Of a stretch of 64,000 bases of DNA, positions 29,687 through 41,373 are shown piece after piece. Origin of the DNA: Sarcomyxa edulis (Eukaryota > Basidiomycota > Agaricomycetes > Agaricales > Mycenaceae); contig QUOL01000001.1 in NCBI GenBank assembly GCA_009761415.1, forward strand, positions 3,906,001 through 3,970,000, in the 5' to 3' direction. The notes under the pieces are model-generated. The model was given only the letters and a program-made list of their open reading frames with translations, searched no databases and was not told where the DNA came from. Position 1 is the stretch's first letter. Every line of letters starts with the position of its first letter. The translations under genes were made by a program, and so were the position numbers.

Positions 29687-30148
29687 TGAAGGCGCGACTG
29701 AGGTATCAAGCATCGAAGGACTTCGACGCATCCTACGTAGCACTCACCGTAACCCACGACCTTCCATCCAAATCAGAATCACGAGAACATGGAGGAGATT
29801 CCTCATGAAGAATCCACCAAGGTAGAATTGAACTAGCCTGGGACACCCACACCGCAGACCGCAGATACCCTAAATTAGGTAGTCTCAGCCAACTGTTTCC
29901 ATATCCAGAAGGCTTTGTCTATCTCCACCGAGAATGCGCAGACCTACACGATTCAAAAGAACTGGGGTTATTGTTTGCCGCTACATCAGAAGATATCAGG
30001 TCGCGACTCAGCTGCTTTCTGGAGTCCCATATGGATATCGCCTGTAGATCGATAATGAAAGACGCGAAAGACGCGGCGTTGATCAGAGAATGTGGGCCGA
30101 GCCCCGAGCTTCGACTTCGCCCCCTACGCATGCTCCAATCAAAATAAG
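29687..30148 (+). pseudogene. Possible 3' part of a host gene split by the retroelement
   Basis: A plus-strand frame entering from the insertion site reads SEGATEVSSIEGLRRILRST to about 29747. A GTAACC...CCAAG intron then leads into about 110 open codons (IELAWDTHTADRRYPKLGSL, LFPYPEGFVYLHRECADLHD, LGLLFAATSEDIRSRLSCFL) ending in TAA at about 30146. The left-hand part would be 17061-17176. The family is not recognised and there is no start codon on this side. The call rests only on frame continuity and protein-like composition, so it is tentative. Confidence 0.3.
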
Positions 30149-31558
30149 TATTCGTATACAGAATCACAATCACGCGCGCCGAGACTTTTGACTAACTTGA
30201 TTCAAGCCAAAAGCACGCGATAGAGAAGGAACATGTCAGCTGAGAATTTCTCGAGAACGAGGCACATTCAACATTAACAAGGAGAGCGTGGAATCCCAGC
30301 CTGAGCAACGCCCCTAAAGTAGGCCAGTGACAGTGAATGTAGAAGAGATTGATGGGTCAGATAACAACTGAGGCGAGTGTGCGCGTGGAGAACTTCACTC
30401 ACGTCCCAGTGGAAGCCCAATAGATGCCAGATTCAAGTTAATCAGTGAGTATGTGAGAGCGACGGCCGGGCGAGAGACGGTGAGACCAAGGTGAGACCAT
30501 GATCGGACTCGGAAGGACAGTCACGCGTCACGGTGCAAGGACAGTGACCGTGGTGATCCATATCGGTGTTTCAAATCCGGTCACCGGAAGTGGCTGTACA
30601 TGCATCTCGACTCACTTTGAACAGCTTCAATGAACTTGAACGTTTGAACAAGCATTTCCCTCGCCAACCCCTCTTCTTCAGTCTGTTAGGATCAAAGAAG
30701 TGACACTCCTGCTGAATTCTATCTGCAATCAAGCCATATAACAGACTGCGCGTGACCATAATAAGTATATCAAACTTGCGGTCGCATAGATTTCCTGTCG
30801 GAACCTTTGTGTTATATATACATGTCCGTACTTCCAACAGATTATGCAATAAGTTGCATGTGGATGACAGTGGTCACTCATAGGACAAGGTCTCGATGCG
30901 TGTATCTTTGATGTCCTTGATATTACCCTTTCCGCTCAGAATAACAAATTCTTCATTCATGCAACCGTTTACAGGATCACACCCTTTCTTCCCATAGTGG
31001 TAGATCAACAAGACCTATTCAACACAAATAGACCTTCTGTCCGAGGCTGAATCTCTAGCTCTGCCAACTTTTCCAGAAGGTGTATGCACGCTTCGGTATT
31101 CGGGCACCCAAGGTACGCAGTAGTCCACAAATTCTTGATGTTCTTTCTCAAGCAACGAAAATAAGATCCCACCCAGTGCTTGATCCTGGGCCGAACAAAA
31201 GGGTCATCAACCTCTACTACTTATACCGCTTTTCCCCAGAAGCTTGTGTCAGAATTGTTGATCTCGTGCGACAGTTTTTGTTGTCCTTGTAAGAAAACGA
31301 CTTCTCTTGATGATAACAGTTTCAGGGGATGCGACCTTCTGTTTCGCATAGTGCCCCTCCACCCCTCTTTCTGACATCCCGTATGGAGATTCGGTTGACC
31401 AATATAGGCATGTATTCTTATTCTCACTCTCAAAGGTCGAGAATGAGTCCCTGACATTGATTCCGTTTCTAGTCACATGCCCCATGAAGAGGTTATAAGA
31501 TCCCCCCAAGTCCTTTCTATTCCGCCCAACTAAATTTACTCTGCCCTTCACCACGATT
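30149..31558. other. Stretch without a recognised gene
   Basis: Several 60-90 codon frames occur on both strands, but none has linked exons or motifs. I also searched the minus strand for the missing N-lobe of the left aspartic protease (a DTG codon pattern) and saw none. Confidence 0.4.
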
Positions 31559-33894
31559 ATGTCAAGAACCAGGACTCCATTGATCATAAAGCTCCAGCGT
31601 CTCGACGACGATGCTGTTTCAGGAGTGGGTACTTCCCTCACAATAATCACCGTTTCCGCCGTTTTTTCTGAATTGTTGTTCATAGTATGAATCGGACGTG
31701 ATACGCTGGAAGATTCCTATTCCCGCTCAGCGCGGTGGTATCGGCATTGCTCCAGGCATCTACTGGGCTCCCAACGAAGCCAATCATGGAATCAACATCG
31801 ATCCATCCGAAAGATCTGGTGCCATCAGGATTAGCTATGACCCAGCAAGACCCCTGGGCTCGCGTATATCCCAAGCTGTGTTTCCCTCCACGAACAGCAC
31901 AATGGGTCAATTCGGCAACTCTATGGTCCCAATCCGCGCCATGAACAGCCAATGGTCCTCAGGACAATTGGCTTTTGGGGCGGGTCCTGAAGCCTTGACA
32001 AGCGATCGACAGAGGAGGGTTCCTTTGGCGTGGTCCAACAGTACGTACATTACGCTTGATCATAGTGAATGCACCGGTACTCAAAATTTCCGAGTAGAGA
32101 CACCCCAACTCTATACTGCTCTCGCTGTGAGTCACGATCCGCGAATGCTCCGGAAACAACATCTTAATGTTTGTCCAGGAATTCGCATCGTGGGTTGACA
32201 TGACCTCATTTGAACAGCCGAACAGCAATACCAAGAGCGTATGCTCTAGGCTTGCAATTGACACAGGTGAGTGTCAGGTTTCTGGTCCTCGTCAGAAAAT
32301 ATGAGGCTTAATCAAAACGACTTCTGTAGGATCTAATGAGCTGTGAGTGTCACTTACTATTCAGTCGGGTCTGCTTTCCTGATACCTTCGTATTTAAGAT
32401 GGGTCCTAGGCAAAAATTACATGCAGCTGGTGCCCGGCACAAATGGTGAACTGCACGCGACTCCCTGGAAAGAACAGGATATAGCTCGATGCTGGAAGAA
32501 ACACAAGAGGGTAAGGCTTGAGATTGACTCGGGCCCACAGAAGAATGGACGTCAGGACGGACATACGATCATATCAACAGGTGTGGGAGTTGTGGGATAT
32601 GCAGATGAAACTGTGGCAGGCTAGTGCTATCGCTCGCTGTCAATATGGAAGCTAACGTTCCACATTTGTTAGGCTTATCGTATTTTCGCAACTCACTGCG
32701 ATTCTACGGTTTGAAGATAATGCAGACTGGACTTTATGAAACTCTTCCAGTAGGGAAGGTCAATGTCGGAGTTGCGTATGCTCTTGATAGGATAGCTGCT
32801 CGTCGAGATTACGACGGAATCTTAGGATTGAACCGAGGACGGTAAGCCTCCTACTATTCGAGGCTATCGTATACTCACGGCATTATAGCGGTCAGAACAG
32901 AAGAATGGTGCACCTTGTATTGTGCTACATGATTGATCTCCACTCATCGCTCTCTCTAGTTTATCACAAGTTCCTTGCGAGAGAACGATCGTATACAGGT
33001 GCGTTCGATCAGAATATTTCATAGGAGTCTCAAGATCAAGCTGATCCCAAACATAGGAAGAATGCTTCTACGTCCGGTTTCTCCCCGAGGAAGACTATAC
33101 TAGACATATGTGAGTGGTCGTACACTAGATCAGTCGTTCACTCAATTGAATCCTGATCATATTTGTACCCTTACTCCAGCTATAGCTTCATTTCTTTCGG
33201 TGGGTGGCCCCCTAAAGCCACATGTTTCCCCAACTTCAAGCCAGTCCAACTGGTCCGTTCAGAGATACATTTCTGGTGTGTTCACCTCGAAGCAATGGAG
33301 CTCACAACCCCGGACAATGTCACAATTCGTACCATCATCGGTCAAGACATGATTTTGGACACTGGTTAGCACCATATGAGTCAAATTTGTGTATCGCTCG
33401 ACTTGCGCTCGACGCTAATTCTGTTCTTAGGCAGCTCTTTCTCATACGTGGCCGACACAACTCTGGACCGGATGATTCAAGCATATTCTGACACGGAATT
33501 CACGACTAACGATAAGGGCCTGCGAACACGTAGACAGTTACATCTCCACCCGAAATTTGCAAGCACAAAGTGGTGCAACCTTATTTTCCGCTCTGGGACG
33601 GAGCGCGTGAGGATCAGAGCGCATCCTTCGCGGTTTCTAACCGCCAATTATGAAGTACCAAACTTGGAGTATGGAAACTCTACCTTCCACGAACGAGCCA
33701 GTGATACTCTTGGGATCCTCGGAATTGTATGTATCTTTTTCACAGTAAAATTGTTCTCTTCAATGACTCCAACTCAGAATTTCTTCCAGTCAGTGTTTGT
33801 GGGATTCGCGGAAGGAGAGCCTGGCGCGCCAGCCCACGTCAAACTCGCGTCTTTCAAGTCAGTGCAGAGCAGAGATTTTAGCATTCCAGAATAG
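31559..33894 (+). CDS. Pepsin-type (A1) aspartic protease
   Basis: The predicted start is ATG 31559 (MSRTRTPLIIKLQRLDDDAV); a 60-nt intron then leads into a long second exon. The first catalytic motif is assembled from three exons as CSRLAIDTG / SNEL / WVLGKNYM, that is DTGS with the usual hydrophobic-Trp follow-up. A YADETVAG flap-like segment, VNVGVAYALDRIAARRDYDG and ILGLNRGR (the DGILGLG block), FYVRFLPEEDYTRHI and ISFGGWP follow. The second catalytic motif is MILDTG / SSFSYVADTTLDRM, with a phase-1 intron inside the Gly codon. The C-lobe ends CNLIFRSGTERVRIRAHPSR ... LGILG / NFFQSVFVGF, with TAG at 33892-33894. The intron at 32620-32672 appears to begin GC instead of GT. About 200 residues precede the first DTG, and no clear signal peptide is seen, so secretion versus vacuolar location is open. 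The gene is convergent with F-box copy 2 (90 bp between stops). Confidence 0.75.
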
Positions 33895-33984
33895 TTGATA
33901 TATACTTGAGTCCATGTATAGATTGACCGAGTTCCAATGATCTTAGTGAAAGACTTGACCAACAAACCGAGAGGAGCACCCATT

Positions 33985-35680
33985 TCAGGCAATCCGGGCG
34001 GTATTGATAATATAGTCACTGATTGGATGTAAATATCGGTGTAGATTTGTAGATGTCTGAGAACTTACCCCATGAAACGCTGCGTAACTATGAGCTCGTC
34101 GGGATTGGTTCGGTCGACGAGCCATACGGACCACCCACAGTAGAAATTGTAATCGTCGGCACGACATGCGTAAAACAACGCAACCTTCTTCAACGTCAAA
34201 ATGCTTTCGACTAGCGTTTTTGCGGTCTGATTGAAAGGATAACTTTGTTGGCTATACGGGGCATATAGACCATATTCATAGAAGTCTGGGTTAACACGGA
34301 GGACACGGAGTGATCTGCACGTCGAGAACGTGGTGCTGATTATATCCTACAAAGGACCCAGTAAGTTTAAGAACAACGTTTCAAGAGCTAGTACCCACAA
34401 TCGATATGTCATCGTTGTCATGAAACCATCTATTTGGACGAAAACGATGCAGTTCGAGGTCTTGTAGAGATGGAAGAGATGTGCTGATGAAGTTCAGGAG
34501 GGCTGCTTCCCCGGGGTCGGCATAGTACACAACCTCCAAGCTCTCCAACCCGCTGATGTTGGAGGCCTGGAGAATTTGCAGCATATCATGAGCTGCTAAG
34601 ATAGGAAGCCACTCGCCTCCAGAACAAGCGGGAAACTCGTAAAGGGTAGAAATACGCGGACTGTCTCGAAATGCTAGGTGACGCAGAGTAGCCGGGAGGT
34701 GAGAAAATATTTGATCCTCAGGACTTGGCCAGGATAGTGTAAGGGATGTCAGATTGAGTGGTGCATCATAGCTCAATCCGGGAGGGTACACCAAGAAGAG
34801 GCGATTGCTGCGTAGCTGGGCAAATTCAAGATGCAAGGTGCGTAGAGAGGGCAAGCGGGAAAGCACAAACATCAGAGGGATGTCGGTAACTGGAGGAAGT
34901 CCGAACAATGTCAATTCGTTCAGATTTGACCACGATAGCTCAGCCATAAGGCCGAACTGCGCTGTCTCTCCCGGAATGTACAAGGATTCAAGTGTCAAGT
35001 GTGTCTGAGACAGTATGCCCCAGAGAGACGTCGCCTCTATTTGCAGGCCTATCTGGACTTCTGGAGTTCTTTTCAAAAGTCCATATCTGACAGTTCTATG
35101 GGTGATCCAACGGGTTCTATATGCGAAACTTCGGATCGTGATGGTCATGGGATTGACTTCTGCGGAATAAGGCTCGACCGCTAGGTAGGGACAATACATA
35201 ATGTCGAGGTGGTTTAGCCCAGGCGCAGAGAAGACCGCATTGAGAAGTCTGGGAGGAACTCCATAAATAAGATGCTGTAGAAGTATCGTATGAATTTGTG
35301 GCATGACAGGCAGCTGTGCTGATAGTAGAGGGAAATAGTCCTCCCATTCTTTCGAATCTTTGGCGAGTGTCAAGATGCTATGAGAGCTTGTTAGTTGGAC
35401 AAAATATCTAGCTTGAGAGGCATACTGGATGTAGGGCCATATATTCAATGGCGGATTGCCGAAAGGAGTGCTTGAGATCGAGTCCCAGTAGACGTTTTCA
35501 AAGATGAAGGGCATGCATAAAGCTCGAAAACGACGGGAAACAGTCGATAGAGCGAGGAGATTTCCCTTGAGCTCTTTCAGTAGAATGTGTAGAACATCTT
35601 CATTCAGTGTTTCGAACCTATGAATGATTGAACATCGTCGCTCGTGAGGCATCATGTGTAGAACTACCGTACCGAGGCAT
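33985..35680 (-). CDS. F-box/LRR-like protein, local paralogue 2 (complete)
   Basis: The 8-nt first exon ATGCCTCG (35680-35673) is followed by GTACGG and a short intron to the acceptor before FETLNEDVLHILLKELKGN. The F-box is LHILLKELKGNLLALSTVSR followed by RFRALCMPFIFENV. A phase-2 intron after IWPYI matches the one in the other two copies. The LRR-like body includes LSWSNLNELTLFGLPPVTDI, LPSLRTLHLEFAQL and LTSLTLSWPSPEDQ. The later exons give DIISTTFSTCRSLRVLRVNP and LTLKKVALFYACRADDYNFY, and a last short exon ends DYIINTARIA with TGA at 33985-33987. An F-box adaptor role in SCF ubiquitin ligases is known for the domain; the target is unknown. All junctions are in phase, making this the best-preserved of the three paralogues. 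Confidence 0.8.
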
Positions 35681-36075
35681 TTGACTTAGCGACCTATCCA
35701 AAATCATGTTAGTAATTGATAATGCCAATGCGTCGAACTAACTTGTAGATATGCATGGGTTTACTAAGAGCACTCATTCTGGGCGATCGATAGTCGACAA
35801 TTCTGAATCGAGGATGGTGACTGGACAAATTATTTGTGCCGGCCGAGCTTTCCACGTGTTTCGTTGTTGTTCGGGACTTTGACTCGAACACACAATTCGA
35901 ACAACGAAGTAACTGCTAACCATCCGATATCATACCATGTATGTCTACCCAATTCATGCGCTAAGTCCAGGACTGAACGATTTTGGTCAGGTTTGGGCCA
36001 GAGTTGACCTCTGTCAGGTGAGAGCCACATACCTCGCTGTCGTCAACAAAATTTCAACCATTTTCTTTATGTCAG
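35681..36075. other. Region between divergent F-box copies 2 and 3
   Basis: This should carry both promoters. The string ATACCTCG at 36029-36036 sits where copy 2 has its ATGCCTCG first exon, but it is followed by CT instead of a GT donor. Confidence 0.4.
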
Positions 36076-37710
36076 ACTTGAAACACTGAACGATGACATC
36101 CTTCACGTCATAATCACTGAGCTCGCTGGCTATCGTCTTGCACTTTCATCTGTATCGCGCGTTTTTCGTGCTCTGTGTCTACCTGTCATCTTTCACCGCG
36201 TGGTATGGGGTGCCATAGCCCACGACACCCCACACCCACCGATAACGATCTGGAAATATATCAGGTATGTATACCTCTGTCTTTTTTCCCTTCCAATAGG
36301 CGCGTAATATGATGTGACTCACTCGATGTAGGGTTCTGACTTTCTCGATGTATTCAGAAGCTAGGTTCTTCCCTCTAGTTCCGAAATGGTTACCCCAAAT
36401 GCCCGACCTTCACACCATACGCATACTTCATCTCATAGGCGGGGTTTCCCTCAGATTTTTTAAGGCTATCTTCTCTGCTCCTGGACTACGAACGCTCCAG
36501 ATTGTGAATTCCCCCTACACCACTGTCGAGCCCTACGATCCGGCGGTCGCTCCAATCATGCTACCTATGCGACAATTCATATATCGTAGACCTCTCTCGA
36601 GTATTTCGACCCATACTGTGGCCATCAGTCCGGATACTTTCCATGAGTACATGGAATTAGAGGCCTTGTCACTCCAACGCATAGTAGCCCAGATCCACTC
36701 AACCCTCGAGACCTTAACGATCCCTGGGGAAACTGCCGGACTCGACCTCATGACTAATCTCTCTTGGCCATGTCTTCGCGAACTGGTCTTGTTCGGCATC
36801 TCTCCGCTGACTGATGTCCCGATGTCGTCCGTGTTATCACACATGCAATCGCTCCGTACCCTGCACCTCGAGTTTATTCCCCTTGTCAATGAATCCGTGT
36901 TCCTTGTCTGCCCTCCAGGATCGAATCATAACGTGCCTCCCGATTTGACGTCGTTTACTTTGTCCTGGCCGAGTCTGGCCGATCAGATATTCTGTCATCT
37001 TCCTTCTACGTTGCGATATTTATCTTTGCGGGACTATCCACGAATTCACATCATCGGCAATAGGGGAGGTGATTGGCTTCCAGTTTTGACGAGCCGTGAA
37101 ATACTAGAAATTCTCAGATCAAGTGACTTGACGAACTTGGAAAGTTTGGAGCTCCTGTACAAAGGAGGCGCTGGTGAAGCCGAAATGCTCACATTCATAA
37201 GCACCTCGTTGCCCTCCCTCAGTCGTCTCGAATTGCGTCGCCTTCGTCCGAACAGATGGAGCCGTAATGACGACGAGATCTTAATTGTACGTCTTTTAAC
37301 AAAACTCACTTTGACTTATTCGATTGAAATCTCTTCGCCAGGAGGTGATCGGGATCACACTCTCAAAATGCAAGGCACTGCGCAACCTCCGCGTTAATCT
37401 AGATTTCTTTGATAAGGAACCATACTTTCCGTACCAAGAGAAAGATCTGCCTTTCGACGAATCTGCGAGAATGCTGGCAGAAATGATTCCAACGTTATCA
37501 AAAGTGTCGATATACTGGTCGGACAACATTGAGATGGGTTATTGGTCTACATATCTCGTAGACCATGGTGAAAGTGGCCTAATATCTATAGCACACCAGC
37601 CTGATCATTTCACCGCTCAGTAAGGATCTGTCTTCCACTTCATATATATCTATGACTGACCTGGCTTTCACAGCGATCTTCCCATTTCTTCCAGCTATAA
37701 TACGTATTGA
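36076..37710 (+). CDS. F-box/LRR-like protein, local paralogue 3 (start not found)
   Basis: The first supported exon after an acceptor at 36075 reads LETLNDDILHVIITELAGYR then LALSSVSRVFRALCLPVIF, an F-box. An intron after KYIR, then VLTFSMYSEARFFPLVPKWL, matches the conserved phase-2 intron of the other copies. The body contains PGETAGLDLMTNLSWPCL, LRTLHLEFIPLV and LTSFTLSWPSLADQ. Two more introns lead to KCKALRNLRVNLDFFDKEP and a last short exon ending SSSYNTY, TGA at 37708-37710. No ATG precedes the F-box in frame. The equivalent of the copy-2 start codon looks mutated, so translation would have to begin at the Met at about 36348, losing the F-box, or at an unseen exon. It may be a decaying copy. 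Confidence 0.68.
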
Positions 37711-38096
37711 GTCTACCAGCAATACTCTCATTGTACATTGTGTAACTGTCCGGTTTGGCCAGAGCATTGTCACGCTGCTGCTCTCAAATATGAACACAAT
37801 TTTCTCCCATAGGTCTTCATGAATCTGAAGCGCCCAAACTTAGGATCGTTGCAGAACGGAGACGAAGCTTGGTTGAAGATCAAGGCTGAGATGCCCTCAG
37901 CGAACCACGGTGTTTTCAATAGGTTCACTGACTGATGACACCGCGCGTCTTTCATCGTCTGTCCCGATCATATATTATGTCTGACACGAAAGATCCAAGA
38001 TATATATCACAGCAGGTACACAACACAAATACAAGATAGACTGGATACATATACTCTTACAACCGGCTACCTATTCATAAGCCATGCGCCACTTCA
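37711..38096. other. Convergent intergenic region
   Basis: 3' flanks of F-box copy 3 (+) and the metacaspase (-). No gene is seen. Confidence 0.5.
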
Positions 38097-41000
38097 TCAG
38101 AGAACAAATCGGAGGTCCGTGTCCTATGTAAAATCAAAGAACGATCAATGGTCTGACGCAGGAGAGCGTCATTGACATACAATGTGGTGTGAGCTGCCCA
38201 GTTGGGGCTTCTGACTGTACTTGGGGGCCAGAATCAATCTGGATGTCAATATCAGCCACCCGTATACAGATTACACAGAGGATCATCCTTTACCGGATAG
38301 ACTTGAGGAGTTCTCTGTAACTTTGTCGAGGATTTGCGACTGAACCCCAAGGTCAATCAAGAAGCGATCGATAGGCACATATTAGCTCACCCAATGCTTT
38401 TCTGAAGGCCTAGATGGAAAACACGATATACAACAAAGTCTCTCGATATCGTATAGAGAGCAAACATTACGTACATAGCTCATCGCGCCAACAGCTTCCC
38501 CATCCACAAAAGTATCGGCTGCGCTTCCGTCATCCTTGCATCCAGACCAAGATATCTATAAACTACGATCAATGCAAGTAGACACCATCTCATTACAACC
38601 ACTCACGACATCTGCAGGAGTGGCCTTACGGGCTCTGGCACGGTCGGTAATGATGCTTCCCCTCAGGCGGCAGTGGGAGGTATACTACAAAAGTAGCATC
38701 AGCATAGTGAAAAGATATTGAGACCGTTTACTTACAACGTAAGGTAGATCTGCAGGCGCACGATAGCATCAGTAAGCAATCAGTTAAGGCTATGCGTGCA
38801 TTCCACACCTAGGACTGTCCCAGAATGACAAGACTAAAGCAGGTTCTCAAGGATCAACGGAATCGGTGTTGGCTAAGTGAATAACTCACATCGAATAAGG
38901 CCTGTTGTAACGGTACATGAGTCTGGAGCTCCCAAAAAGGTGGATCTGTCAACAAAGACGTACGGTCAAACGGCATCCTGCAGGAAGTGGCATAACCTGC
39001 GATAATATTCAAATTCCGCCGCGAGATCGAAGAAATTATACGATACCATTATTTGATGCATCTCCTGTTGGAAGCAAGTGTATCAGGTTGTCTTGCAGAC
39101 CGAGATTGAGAGCATTCCACATACATCATCGATTATGTGGCTGGTCTTCTTGAAATCGACGGGGTAAATGACTAGACCCTTACTGTCAATGGATGAATGA
39201 TAGATGGAGACCGAATCCAACCACCTTCGTCGTAGCCGTCGACCTCATCACCGTCTAGATCCCGGGTTTGTCCACCGTGGCCTGAATCTGAGGAGATACA
39301 GCGTACCGAAGAGATGAAGCGGATTGCCAGTATATTAAAGATGAATAGACGTACAATGGAAAAACAACGAGTCGTGAGGCTCGGCGTCCTTGACTAGCCA
39401 TCGCATAGCATCCAGAATGTTCCGGCGAGTAGGTTGCTGGCGGGAATGAGGAGAGTCGTCCGTGAGGATGACAATATCCACGGGGTCGTAGTTGTGGTAG
39501 TCTATTCAGTATACAATTGAAGACGACGAGTGAGTATTCCTTCGGTGATGAAGCGACTGCAAAGTATAACGATACGCACTGATCAAGAATTTGCGAACGT
39601 CCTTCGCATCGTTTATACAGCCGCGGAGCTCATGAGATGCACCAAGATAATTTACGCCGACCTATTTGCATATATCAGCATCCAGAATAGATTAATGTAT
39701 GAACGGTGGGAGTTGAAGTTACACATAGCGCCTTCTTCCGACCAGTGCATTTCGAATAGATGAAGCTAGGGAGTTTCGAGTGGTTGTGCGTTTCAGCCTG
39801 CTGAGTTCTACGCGCTGGCGTATGCGGACGGTGTTGGACGACCTCTTGAGACTGGGAGTGGTGGTGGTGGTCAACCTGAGGTGCGGGGGCTTGATGATGC
39901 GAACGAGAGTGTTTCTTGTGACTGTGTGTTTTATGGCTGTGATGGTGTGTCTCTGGTTCCCGGTGACTATGGGGTTCCTGATGAGTTCCGTGGTCGTGGC
40001 GTTCTCGATGTTCATGGTGTTCGTGATGAGTTCTGTGTTCAGGACGAGGATCGTCGTCAGGATGAGTGTCTCGTTCGTGATGATTTTTGTGCTGGAGCTT
40101 GTGAGGAGGGCGATTCGGATCCCGAGCGAATAAATTTGTGAATAGGCTACGGTTCACCGCTTCATATGGGCTATCATAATTCATAAGTACAGCATCATAA
40201 CTTCAGAGAATCGCTGACTTATACCCACCCTTGATCGCGAGATCGTCTAAGAGCAGACTCGTCACTGAGGAGTAGACGATCAGGATGGAGCCGATAAAGA
40301 TTCCAGATGAGTTACGCACATGGCCATGGGTGTTATCTGGGGAGCTGGTGCACGTGCGATGATTGGGCGGGGAGAAGGATCTCTACGATCCTGTCTAGTA
40401 ACAGAGTGGGTGCGAGGGCGATGTAACCGCACAGACCTAATAGTACGTCTGTCATCAATAGCAGTGTATATACGGTACGAAGTCTCCACTTACTGGTCAG
40501 GCGGGGGCATTCTGGGAACGGATATCAATTCTGGGGGCTACAGGTAAAGGAATGGGTATACTTACTGTTGATTACGACTTCTCTGTACACCGGACTCATT
40601 ACTGAGAAATATCAGTGAACTAAATACAAGGATCAAGATGTATTCCTCACAAGAACGAAGGGATCTGCGGCTCCGGCATAGGGACAGCATTTGGGTAGGG
40701 AGAGGGCACTCCCTGACTGTAAACATTGCTACTCATTGGCACGGAGCCATATGCAACGGAACCGTGGCTATGGCTCCGGGGTCTGTAGTGTTCGTGGGGT
40801 TGTATACTTGGTATCGGAGTTGGTTCACGTGCCCTGAAAATCAAACAGTTTGAGAGAATACCAAAGCTGCCGTGAGGCGTACGCACGGTATGAGACCTCG
40901 TCCTCTGTCCATAGCCGATTTATCCCTGTGACTAGTATCAGCTGAATTCCCGAAGAAATGCACTTGAACGTCCTTACAAATAAGAAGGGATAGGCTGTGG

Positions 41001-41373
41001 TGGGCCATTGACTGGTATTGGCACGGCTGGAGCATACGGAGACGGTCCAGGAACGCCGGCGAAAGTGCCAGAAGGGTGACGGAGAGATTCAGGTGGAAGT
41101 CCACCCGCTGATTCGCCACTTCTACTGCGATGCCTATGGTGACGTCTTGGTTGACTAGGTGTGGCGGTTAGAATGGCCGAATTCTACACACAAGTTGAGA
41201 TCAACTTACGATATAGGAGCATTCGGTGCCAGACTGTGTAGTGAATCGTATCAGGGGCTCTGTGACGGAGGCATTTCGGCTACGTACGACGGAATAGGCA
41301 TCTCAGAAACAGCCGGGGCGGACGGCGTTCGCTGAACCTCATTAGGAACATTTCCATGCAGATCCCACATCAT
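38097..41373 (-). CDS. MCA1: Type I metacaspase with His/Pro-rich prodomain
   Basis: This is a caspase-fold Cys protease cleaving after Arg/Lys, linked to stress, ageing and cell death in fungi. From ATG 41373 about ten small exons encode a Pro-rich prodomain (GTFAGVPGPSPYAPAVPIPV, VPSPYPNAVPMPEPQIPSF). A strikingly His-rich stretch follows (HTHHEH/HRE/HSHKKH runs, 39790-40110). The p20 domain then begins RKKALC / VGVNYLGASHELRGCINDAK with YDPVDIVILTDDSPHSRQQP and RRNILDAMRWLVKDAEPHDS. The catalytic His is in FFHYSGHGGQTRDLDGDEVD and the catalytic Cys in LFD / SCHSGTVLDLPYV. The p10 part reads ISWSGCKDDGSAADTFVDGE, AVGAMSYAFRKALG, KYSQKPQLGSSHHI / DTDLRFVL, with TGA at 38097-38099. A type I layout (prodomain, no long p20-p10 linker) is clear. 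About 20 exons are needed; prodomain exon borders are the least certain. Plus-strand frames over 39780-40141 are antisense to the His-rich exon. Confidence 0.85.

Noticed and set aside
31249..31683. 144-codon minus-strand ORF, briefly considered as a cytochrome b5/steroid-binding-like gene because of GGSYNLFMGH.
   Set aside because: It lies antisense over the start and first intron of the aspartic protease, whose exons join in phase there. The resemblance is a few residues only.
33774..34019. Minus-strand continuation of F-box copy 2 into VTILSIPPGLPEMG.
   Set aside because: It would overlap the last exon of the aspartic protease. The phase-2 splice gives the short DYIINTARIA ending that matches the structure of the other copies.
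39780..40141. Plus-strand frames of 86-117 codons.
   Set aside because: Antisense to the His-rich exon of the metacaspase; CAC/CAT codons read as GTG/ATG on the other strand and give an artificially open frame.
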